Shown one piece after another: positions 1 to 5,438 of a stretch of 5,840 nucleotides of DNA. Source of the DNA: DATAYF01 sp036272735 (GTDB lineage Bacteria; Chloroflexota; Ktedonobacteria; Ktedonobacterales; Ktedonobacteraceae); contig DATAYF010000192.1 of the NCBI GenBank assembly GCA_036272735.1, forward strand, positions 1-5,840, given 5' to 3'. Each line of letters begins with the position of its first letter. The stretch's first letter is position 1. A program made the position numbers and the translations under genes. The notes below the pieces were generated by a model. That model had not been told where the DNA came from. It ran no database searches and was given only the letters and a program-made list of their open reading frames with translations.

Positions 1-2
1 GT

Positions 3-11
3 ACCTCCCTT
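3..11 (-). promoter_or_regulatory. Shine-Dalgarno site of a divergent gene beginning left of the window
   Basis: Read on the minus strand, this stretch is AAGGGAGGT, nearly a full complement of the 16S rRNA 3' end. With normal spacing of about 5-9 nt, the start codon would fall just outside position 1. This suggests a minus-strand gene divergent from the tetR gene, whose leader and promoter would lie within 1-223. The gene itself cannot be seen, so its identity is unknown. TetR regulators often control a divergently transcribed neighbour, which makes that unseen gene a candidate target. Confidence 0.45.
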
Positions 12-136
12 CGCTTTCATTCATTTCTCGACGCGTAGCGAGATTTGGTTTCAAATGCCGTTTCTTTATGTCGCGCTTGCACCAGCGTACGAGCCAGAGG
101 GACGAGGAAAAACCGTTGCCCATCATGCTATTTAAT

Positions 137-166
137 TTGACCAGGTAGTCATTCATATGATAGAAT
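137..166 (+). promoter_or_regulatory. Putative sigma-70 promoter of the tetR gene
   Basis: A -35-like TTGACC (137-142) and a -10-like TAGAAT (161-166) are separated by 18 nt. The -10 is preceded by TGA (158-160), giving an extended -10 arrangement. Transcription would start near 172-175, about 50 nt before the regulator's ATG. The elements are read directly from sequence; their activity is inferred. Confidence 0.45.
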
Positions 167-168
167 GG

Positions 169-180
169 CGTATCGATACG
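169..180. promoter_or_regulatory. 12-bp perfect palindrome, candidate TetR operator
   Basis: CGTATCGATACG is a perfect inverted repeat just downstream of the putative -10 box, overlapping the expected transcription start and 43 nt before the tetR start codon. An overlapping 8-bp palindrome ATACGTAT lies at 176-183. TetR-family repressors commonly bind palindromes in their own promoters, so autorepression is a reasonable inference. The arms are short compared with typical TetR operators, and chance is possible. Confidence 0.35.
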
Positions 181-223
181 TATAGTTTTCGCCAATCCTG
201 TTTTATCTAAAGGACTTCGCCGC

Positions 224-826
224 ATGCCCAAAGTTGTAGACGAGCAAACACGCGAGGCCACGCGCCATCGCATTATGCACGAGGCAGCACGAGAATTCGC
301 CAGCCGGGGCTTCGACCAGACCAACATTAATGTGATTGCCGAACAGGCTGGTATTGGCAAGGGGACCATTTACCTCTATTTTGAGAATAAACGTGAACTT
401 TTTCTCGCCATGTTGCGTCATATTGCCCAGGCACAATTAGCGACCGTGCGTTCTGCCCTTGCTCCTGATGGTACCCTGCAGGAGCGCCTGGAGCGCTTAT
501 TTCGGGCCTTTGTTCATCTTGCCGCTGAAGAGAGCGACGGCTTTAACGTCTACATGAGCGCGCTCTACGGCGTCAACCGCGCCTTTCAAGCTGAAGCGAC
601 CAAACTCATGCGCGACTATATCGCGGTCATTGCGATGCTGTTGGAGCAAAGCCGGACACGGGGCGAGGTGCATTGTCAGGATATCGATGCGACGGCACTG
701 ATGGTGCTCTCGCTCACGGAATCTTATGTGCTGTCGGCAAACGTCCTTGGGCATACGGAGCAAGCCATTGCCCAACAGGCATCACTGGTGGCCCAGTGTA
801 TCTTACAGGGGATTGGCAGTTCATAG
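224..826 (+). CDS. TetR/AcrR-family transcriptional regulator
   Basis: This 200-residue cytoplasmic DNA-binding protein is of normal length for TetR repressors. The N-terminal helix-turn-helix lies at about residues 12-60. It has the family signature: a first helix ending AAREFASRGF, then TNINVIAEQAGIGKGTIYLYF and the NKRELF tail. The remaining residues (about 65-200) are helical and form the ligand-binding and dimerisation domain, which is too variable to predict an inducer. The start is fixed by AAAGGA at 209-214, nine nt upstream of ATG. The gene sits behind its own promoter and a palindrome that may be an autoregulatory operator, and it ends in an intrinsic terminator. Possible targets are the unseen divergent gene to the left and, less securely, the CLC transporter downstream. 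Family assignment is firm; the regulated pathway is unknown. Confidence 0.93.
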   Translation: MPKVVDEQTREATRHRIMHEAAREFASRGFDQTNINVIAEQAGIGKGTIYLYFENKRELFLAMLRHIAQAQLATVRSALAPDGTLQERLERLFRAFVHLAAEESDGFNVYMSALYGVNRAFQAEATKLMRDYIAVIAMLLEQSRTRGEVHCQDIDATALMVLSLTESYVLSANVLGHTEQAIAQQASLVAQCILQGIGSS

Positions 827-841
827 TGCCAATCCCTTTTT
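809..841 (+). terminator. Intrinsic terminator of tetR, overlapping its stop codon
   Basis: A perfect 10-bp stem pairs GGGATTGGCA (809-818) with TGCCAATCCC (827-836), with an 8-nt loop, followed directly by TTTTT (837-841) and a second T run at 852-857. This is a textbook rho-independent terminator. The tetR stop codon TAG (824-826) lies inside the loop, so the last codons of the gene form the left arm. It should insulate tetR from the downstream CLC gene, which then needs its own promoter in 842-895 or depends on readthrough. Confidence 0.88.
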
Positions 842-895
842 ATTTACGTTCTTTTTTGAATGAGTGCCCACCCATTATTACCGGTTTCAATGTTC

Positions 896-901
896 AAGGA
901 G
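896..901 (+). promoter_or_regulatory. Ribosome binding site deciding the CLC start
   Basis: AAGGAG lies 11 nt before ATG 913. It settles the start against the in-frame upstream ATG at 673, which lies inside tetR and would add 80 residues unlike any CLC N-terminus. Confidence 0.8.
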
Positions 902-912
902 CTATTCGCCAT

Positions 913-3021
913 ATGTCCACTGCACATCTCACGACCTTTTTACGCAGGCTGTTCCACCTGCAAAAGACGCGGCGCAGTTTTGAAAGTCCGCGCTATCTTC
1001 TCAAGTGGTTGCTGATCAGTATACTCATTGGTATCGTCGCTGGTATTGGCGCGATTGCTTTTTTTGCTGCTATTCACTATGCCACTGGTTTTTTTCTTGG
1101 GCAGCTAGTTGGTTATAATCCGCCGAGTCCTGCCGGCGAGGGTGGGAGTAAAACCGTTGTCATGTCTTTCTGGTCTGCGCCGCGCGCCTGGCTCCTGCCG
1201 GTCATTACCACGCTAGGTGGTTTGATTGCCGGTATTATTGTATTCAGCCTGGCTCCAGAGGCCGAGGGGCATGGCACGGACGCAGCGATTAAAGCTTTCC
1301 ACGAGGGCACGACCATTCGCGCGCGCATCCCCTTAATCAAGCTGGTCGCTTCGGCTATTACCATCGGGACCGGAGGTTCGGCGGGACGCGAGGGACCAGC
1401 GGCGCAGATCAGCGCTGGCTTTGGCTCAATCCTTGGTAACCTGCTGCGCCTGGACCTGCAAGATCGTCGACTGGCCGTGGCAATTGGTATTGGTGCTGGT
1501 ATCGGCGCAATCTTTCGCGCACCACTGGGTGGAGCTATCCTCGCAGCCGAAATTCTCTATAAGGATGACCTGGAAATTGAGGCCATTATTCCGGCGTTAA
1601 TGGCTTCGATAGTAGGCTATAGTATTTTTGGTCTCTGGTCTGGTTGGAATCCCATTTTTGCTCCGCCCTCTAACCTGGCATTTACGTCGCCGCCACAGTT
1701 GCTGTACTATGTGGTCATCGGTGTTCTCTGTGGTGTGATTGGCATGCTTTACGCACGCGGATTTTACGGTATCACGCATATCTTCCATCGCATTGCTATT
1801 CCGAACTGGATCAAACCAGCCATCGGTGGATTGCTGGTTGGCTTGATTAGCCTGGTCATACCGGAGGCCCTGGGTATGGGCTATGGCTGGGTACAGATCA
1901 GCATGGGGGCTGGCCTGATGGCAATTCCGCTGTGGATCATCGTGGTGTTACCGTTTGCGAAAATCCTGACGACCGGTCTCACGGTTGGTTCCGGTGGCTC
2001 TGGTGGCATCTTCGGTCCCGGTATGGTCATCGGTGCAATGGTAGGGGCAGCCGTATGGCGACTGAGTGCTCACATTTTGCCCGGAGTGCCTCCCACGGCC
2101 GCACCATTTGTGATCGTCGGCATGATGGCGCTATTTGGAGGCGTGGCGCACGCACCATTGGCGGTTATGTTGATGGTCGCGGAGATGACGGGCAACCTTT
2201 CGATGCTGGCACCGGCGATGATCGCAGTTGGCATTGCGTCGATCCTGGTTGGGCAGACCTCGATCTACAGCAGCCAGGTGCCAACTCGTGCCGACTCTCC
2301 GGCCCATCGCCTACAACTCTCTTTCCCGTTGCTCTCAACGCTCACAGTGCAGCAAGCTACTTCACCATTGACGCGCTACTTTTCACCTGAGCAAACGGTC
2401 GCCGAGGCCGAGCAAGAGTTGAAAGATACCATTGAAAGCGGCGCTCCGGTCATCGATCAGAAACGAAATTTATTGGGCGTATTGACGCTCGTTGATATTC
2501 AACGTGTCCCGGAGCAAGAGCGCCAACACGCTCTCGTCAAAGATAAGATGAACCGGGATGTGCTGGTACTGTCACCAAACGATACGCTCGACTCGGCGCT
2601 CGAAGAGCTAACCGGCAAGCGCGTCAGTTGGGCTCCGGTGGTCGATAGTATCGCGGAACCGACGGGCAGATATGTCAATGGGGTACTCACTGTCGCGCAT
2701 ATCGTGCGTACTTATCGCGAAACGTTGGCGAAGGGTTCGCGGCGCATGCGTGGCCTGGTTGAAGGCACGGTGATGCTTGAAACATCGATCAATGGTGATA
2801 GCCCGCTGGTCAACCAGCCCATAAAAAATCTGACGTTACCGCCCGAATCACTGATCGTCTCCATTCGCCGTCAGGGAGAACTGCTCTTCCCCAATGGTAG
2901 TACCGTGATTCAAACCAACGATATCGTAACCTTCCTGGTCAATCCAGCTCACGAGGACCTGTTGCAACGCTACCTGGAAACCAAAGCGCCAGTGGATTCC
3001 ACCGCAACACCTGTGGGTTAG
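913..3021 (+). CDS. CLC-family chloride transporter with paired CBS and C-terminal TrkA_C domains
   Basis: This 702-residue inner-membrane protein has the CLC transmembrane core at about residues 28-455. Selectivity-filter motifs are visible: GHGTD (119-123, in place of canonical GSGIP), GREGP (158-162) with gating glutamate E160, GIFGP (365-369) and a filter tyrosine Y452. P162 argues for chloride rather than the fluoride-type CLC clade. In the segment APLGGAILAAEILY, aligning with E. coli ClcA puts Ile214 at the internal proton-glutamate position (E203), with Glu at the preceding residue. Whether it is an antiporter or a channel is therefore open. Two cytosolic CBS domains follow (about 479-530 and 542-600), then a TrkA_C/RCK_C-like domain (about 615-690), which suggests control by nucleotides or other ligands. 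The start is chosen at 913 because AAGGAG at 896-901 precedes it by 11 nt. The open frame extends upstream to 673 through tetR and the terminator, but that part has no homology-like content. No clear promoter is visible. Confidence 0.93.
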   Translation: MSTAHLTTFLRRLFHLQKTRRSFESPRYLLKWLLISILIGIVAGIGAIAFFAAIHYATGFFLGQLVGYNPPSPAGEGGSKTVVMSFWSAPRAWLLPVITTLGGLIAGIIVFSLAPEAEGHGTDAAIKAFHEGTTIRARIPLIKLVASAITIGTGGSAGREGPAAQISAGFGSILGNLLRLDLQDRRLAVAIGIGAGIGAIFRAPLGGAILAAEILYKDDLEIEAIIPALMASIVGYSIFGLWSGWNPIFAPPSNLAFTSPPQLLYYVVIGVLCGVIGMLYARGFYGITHIFHRIAIPNWIKPAIGGLLVGLISLVIPEALGMGYGWVQISMGAGLMAIPLWIIVVLPFAKILTTGLTVGSGGSGGIFGPGMVIGAMVGAAVWRLSAHILPGVPPTAAPFVIVGMMALFGGVAHAPLAVMLMVAEMTGNLSMLAPAMIAVGIASILVGQTSIYSSQVPTRADSPAHRLQLSFPLLSTLTVQQATSPLTRYFSPEQTVAEAEQELKDTIESGAPVIDQKRNLLGVLTLVDIQRVPEQERQHALVKDKMNRDVLVLSPNDTLDSALEELTGKRVSWAPVVDSIAEPTGRYVNGVLTVAHIVRTYRETLAKGSRRMRGLVEGTVMLETSINGDSPLVNQPIKNLTLPPESLIVSIRRQGELLFPNGSTVIQTNDIVTFLVNPAHEDLLQRYLETKAPVDSTATPVG

Positions 3022-3170
3022 CACGAAGTACTGTGCTGACTCATATCATGCGTACGTTTTTCCACCAGTCTCCTGTTGTGGTGGTGCATGTTGATAGCCT
3101 GCACCACCACCTCACCTCAATCCCCGCATCTACCTCGCTGGTACTTTTCTGCTAAAAGAGCTTCAGGTGT
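3022..3170. other. Convergent intergenic region
   Basis: This is the gap between the 3' end of the CLC gene and the 3' end of the CHAD gene. It contains a short AGCAC/GTGCT hairpin (3020-3036), a T run (3057-3062), and the strong hairpin listed separately. No coding potential beyond chance short frames is seen. A bidirectional transcription end is expected here, but no element combines a GC-rich stem with an adjacent T tract on either strand. Confidence 0.6.
3078..3110. repeat. Strong 11-bp inverted repeat between convergent genes
   Basis: GTGGTGGTGCA (3078-3088) and TGCACCACCAC (3100-3110) are perfect inverted copies around an 11-nt loop. Placement midway between two convergent genes suggests a transcript-end or mRNA 3'-stabilising hairpin serving either strand. 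No T tract follows on either strand, so it is not a standard intrinsic terminator. It might also be part of a dispersed intergenic repeat family, which cannot be judged from one copy. Confidence 0.55.
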
Positions 3171-3761
3171 TCAATCAATCGTTCCACTGGTATCGAGCGC
3201 GTTGAGCAATTGCCGACGAAAATCACGCGCCTGCAATGCATACCAGTACTGGCGAAACGCGGCATACTGAATTTCACGTGTCACCTGCTGCTCTTGTAGG
3301 AGCCGCTCTAAGCCATAGCGTTCATCGGCGGATGGTCGGGCAGCAGGATCAAGCAACACAGCGACCAGGTCAGGGGGCACCTGGAAACGCCCCTTGCCCT
3401 GGCGCAATTTCATATTACGCAGAGCATCGTTATAGCCCGCGTCATAGCTGCCCAGGCAGAGTCGCAACAGGGCGATCAACACGTCACTATCGTGTAACAC
3501 TCCAAGCTCGTCCTGTATACGCGTCAATACTTCGATCGCATCCGCGCTAAATGGGGGCAACGCATCCGCGAAAATTTCTAGCGTATAACGCAAGCGCTTG
3601 GCAGCAATCCGCAAGTTATGCAACTCGTGTACACAGTAAGGCTTATCAACGAACTCGCTCCACTCGTACATGTCACTGAGGCGCGCCCGCGCCATCAGTC
3701 GTGCGTTGTGTGCCGTTGAAGCTAGTGCACTGAGTCTCGCGACCGGTTTTGCTTTAGCCAT
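3171..3761 (-). CDS. CHAD-domain protein carrying the C-terminal half of a CHAD fold
   Basis: This 196-residue, basic, helix-rich cytoplasmic protein begins MAKAKPVARL. The CHAD signature sits at about residues 44-62 (VHELHNLRIAAKRLRYTLE, with the conserved His and Arg/Lys residues), followed by LTRIQDELGVLHDSDVLIALL (79-99). These match the second of the two pseudo-symmetric helical bundles of CHAD. The first bundle is at the end of the upstream gene. CHAD proteins bind inorganic polyphosphate and localise to polyphosphate granules (family knowledge). The start is chosen at 3761 because GAGAGGG (3770-3776) lies 8 nt upstream. The frame is open to 3995, but that extension overlaps the phosphatase and lacks CHAD-like content. 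The ATG overlaps the upstream gene by 8 nt, pointing to translational coupling. Residues about 120-196 form a helical tail rich in Gln and Arg of unclear role. An alternative is that this is the frameshifted end of a single longer gene. Confidence 0.85.
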   Translation of the reverse strand: MAKAKPVARLSALASTAHNARLMARARLSDMYEWSEFVDKPYCVHELHNLRIAAKRLRYTLEIFADALPPFSADAIEVLTRIQDELGVLHDSDVLIALLRLCLGSYDAGYNDALRNMKLRQGKGRFQVPPDLVAVLLDPAARPSADERYGLERLLQEQQVTREIQYAAFRQYWYALQARDFRRQLLNALDTSGTID

Positions 3762-5184
3762 GCGCTTTACCCTCTCTATCCATGCTATGTCCGATAATCT
3801 GCTGCTGTAGATCTTGCACATCGAGGTCACGTAGCTGCACGTCCATAGCCTGCTGACGCGCGTCATGATAGACCTGTAAACGTTCGATGAACCAGTGTAT
3901 GCCTGCTTGCTCGTCGCTGGCCGCGTGCGCTGAACGCTCCTGCATGCGTTGCAGCATGACATCGGTATCACGAACGCCTCCCAACGCAGCAGCAACCTGT
4001 TTCACACGTTGGTACGCCTTTTTGTATGTTTTACGCGTATTGATGGCCGCATAAGCATCCATAAGTGCTCGCAAGCGCCGCGAGGCCACGCGCATCTTAT
4101 GAACAGCCTCTACATCCTCGCGTTTCAGCACGATATCGCGCCAATGAGCATATTTCTGGATACTTTTGCGCAGTTCGTCGTGCCCAAATTGCATAAAAGA
4201 TGGAGTTTGTTCTTGTATTTGTTGCGCCAACTCCCCCCGCATCTCCGGTTGATCAAGCCATGCCGCACCGTAGCGCGCATACGCCAGCAGTATCCCCTCG
4301 CGTAGCCCGTGCACACTGACGCGCACCTCGCTACATTCGACCTGCGCCATACATTCCTGGATGATCAGCAATCCACCCGGCAAGACACGCGCACGCTCAG
4401 GTGGCAGGTGGTACTGTTGGGCGATAGTTTCGGCGGGAAGTCCATAGAGCAGCCCTTCACAGCGCAACAAATCATCACGAGTCAAACGGTCGGTGTGTTC
4501 TGCAAGTTGAAACGCCTGTTGCGCAACTTGCAGGAGGGCCGGGGCACTCGATCCAGTGGCGATGAGGGCTGCTGGTACTGCTTTGGGCATGTGAGCATCA
4601 CGTAACACGTTGCGTACGTGTTCGCGTGCATTGTCCATCTCTTGACGAGCGGGGGGGTCCGAGGCGAAATACGCGTCGCGAAGATGCCCTGAGCCGATGG
4701 GGACAGAGGTGAGCCAGGTTATACGTTTGTGCTGCGCAAGGACGATCTCCGTACTGCCGCCGCCAGCATCTAACACGCCGACATCGGCTGGGATATCGCG
4801 CCCATACGTCGCGCCATAAAATGTTAGCGCGGCCTCGGCTGTGCCCGCGATAAGCTGCACCTCCAGGCCAGTGGCGCGCTGGATAGCGGTGAACAACTCC
4901 TCGCTGTTGCGGGCCTGGCGTAGCGCTTCGGTCGCGACGACAATGACTACCTCCGCCTCGTACTGCGCCGCCAGTTGTTGGTATTTCTGGATGGCGTGCA
5001 AGACCGCATCCCTGACTTCGGACGATAACGCACCCGTTTTCGTGACGCTCTCTCCAGTGCGAATCAATTCGACCTCGTCCACGAGAATATCGAGAGTGTC
5101 CGTTGAACAACGCGCTACCACGACGTGAGTCGTATTGCTACCAATGTCGATGACGGCTCGTACGGCCGCTGCTTCAGCTTGCAT
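3754..5184 (-). CDS. Ppx/GppA-family phosphatase fused to the N-terminal half of a CHAD domain
   Basis: This 476-residue protein has an actin-like ASKHA phosphatase fold at about 1-308. Visible motifs are the first phosphate loop VIDIGSNTTH (11-20), ATEALRQARN (84-93), AGTAEAALTFYG with Glu117 as probable catalytic residue, the second phosphate loop LDAGGGSTE (138-146), ATGSSAPAL (209-217) and SVHGLREGIL (290-299). The family hydrolyses polyphosphate and/or pppGpp; the exact substrate is not decided by sequence. The HD-like C-terminal domain of E. coli Ppx is absent. From about 335 to 470 there is instead a CHAD half with AVHKMRVASRRLRALMDAY (360-378) and LGGVRDTDVML (401-411). Start 5184 is supported by GGAG (5193-5196) 8 nt upstream. 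The frame runs on to 5451, but through promoter sequence and with atypical composition. The gene is first in an operon with the CHAD gene, overlapping it by 8 nt. The fusion suggests an exopolyphosphatase that docks on its own substrate. Confidence 0.92.
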   Translation of the reverse strand: MQAEAAAVRAVIDIGSNTTHVVVARCSTDTLDILVDEVELIRTGESVTKTGALSSEVRDAVLHAIQKYQQLAAQYEAEVVIVVATEALRQARNSEELFTAIQRATGLEVQLIAGTAEAALTFYGATYGRDIPADVGVLDAGGGSTEIVLAQHKRITWLTSVPIGSGHLRDAYFASDPPARQEMDNAREHVRNVLRDAHMPKAVPAALIATGSSAPALLQVAQQAFQLAEHTDRLTRDDLLRCEGLLYGLPAETIAQQYHLPPERARVLPGGLLIIQECMAQVECSEVRVSVHGLREGILLAYARYGAAWLDQPEMRGELAQQIQEQTPSFMQFGHDELRKSIQKYAHWRDIVLKREDVEAVHKMRVASRRLRALMDAYAAINTRKTYKKAYQRVKQVAAALGGVRDTDVMLQRMQERSAHAASDEQAGIHWFIERLQVYHDARQQAMDVQLRDLDVQDLQQQIIGHSMDREGKAHG

Positions 5185-5218
5185 TTTCTGTTCTCCATAG
5201 CAACCCACTAGCCCAGAT

Positions 5219-5247
5219 TCTATACCTATCCAAATAGCATAGCACAA
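5219..5247 (-). promoter_or_regulatory. Putative promoter of the Ppx-CHAD operon
   Basis: On the minus strand, a -35-like TTGTGC (5247-5242) and a -10-like TATAGA (5224-5219) are separated by 17 nt. The predicted start would be near 5212, giving a leader of roughly 28 nt before ATG 5184. The -35 box is weak (three of six matches), as expected for a regulated promoter, and it directly abuts the palindrome at 5249-5276. Confidence 0.4.
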
Positions 5248-5248
5248 A

Positions 5249-5276
5249 GCCCTACTTACTGACCAGTAAGTAGGGC
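5249..5276. repeat. 28-bp near-perfect palindrome upstream of the operon promoter (operator-like)
   Basis: Arms GCCCTACTTACTG and CAGTAAGTAGGGC are exact inverted copies; only the two central bases (5262-5263) break symmetry. The core TTACTGACCAGTAA resembles operators bound by TetR/AcrR-type dimers. It sits immediately upstream of the -35 of the minus-strand operon and 90 nt upstream of the rightward consensus promoter. Neither strand has a proper T tract after it, so an intrinsic terminator is unlikely. It could alternatively be the subterminal hairpin of the tnpB element. No copy is seen near the tetR gene of this window. Confidence 0.6.
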
Positions 5277-5365
5277 AGACAAAAAACGCGAAAAGAGATT
5301 GCAACTGTTTGTAAAAAGATGGGAGAATGTTGTAAAAGAGGAGCAAACAGCATCCATTTTTTTCG

Positions 5366-5394
5366 TTGACATTGAGGAAGAAATGTTCTATAAT
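5366..5394 (+). promoter_or_regulatory. Perfect-consensus sigma-70 promoter in front of tnpB
   Basis: TTGACA (5366-5371) and TATAAT (5389-5394) match the consensus exactly with the optimal 17-nt spacer, and a run of seven T (5357-5363) lies just upstream. Transcription should start near 5401, about 38 nt before the tnpB start codon. The tnpB ribosome site is weak (only AAGAGAGAC-like purines before ATG), so strong transcription with weak translation is expected. Confidence 0.75.
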
Positions 5395-5438
5395 TAAGAA
5401 GCATAAGAGGTTTTGATGTAGAGTAAGAGAGACAAGAA

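Larger units (their letters stand above)
5185..5438. other. Divergent intergenic region between the Ppx-CHAD operon and tnpB
   Basis: This 254-bp AT-richer stretch contains the leftward operon promoter, the 28-bp palindrome and the rightward consensus promoter. The segment between the palindrome and the consensus promoter (5277-5365) is A-rich and shows no further clear motif. The left end of the tnpB element presumably lies somewhere here, but no boundary can be fixed from the sequence alone. Confidence 0.6.

Noticed and set aside
673..912. Upstream extension of the CLC reading frame
   Set aside because: It runs through tetR in another frame and through the terminator, has no CLC-like content, and the good ribosome site supports ATG 913.
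1932..2390. 152-codon open frame inside the CLC gene
   Set aside because: It is an out-of-frame shadow of the CLC coding sequence with low-plausibility composition (rich in Arg, Trp, His and Gly).
3762..3995. 78-residue N-terminal extension of the CHAD gene
   Set aside because: It overlaps the phosphatase coding region and has no CHAD-like pattern; ATG 3761 has a proper ribosome site.
4598..5110. 170-codon minus-strand open frame inside the Ppx gene
   Set aside because: It is in a different frame from the clearly conserved Ppx motifs and is rich in Arg and Gly, a typical shadow.
5249..5276. Intrinsic terminator reading of the palindrome
   Set aside because: There is no T tract after the stem on the plus strand and only TTT on the minus strand, and it lies upstream of both flanking genes.
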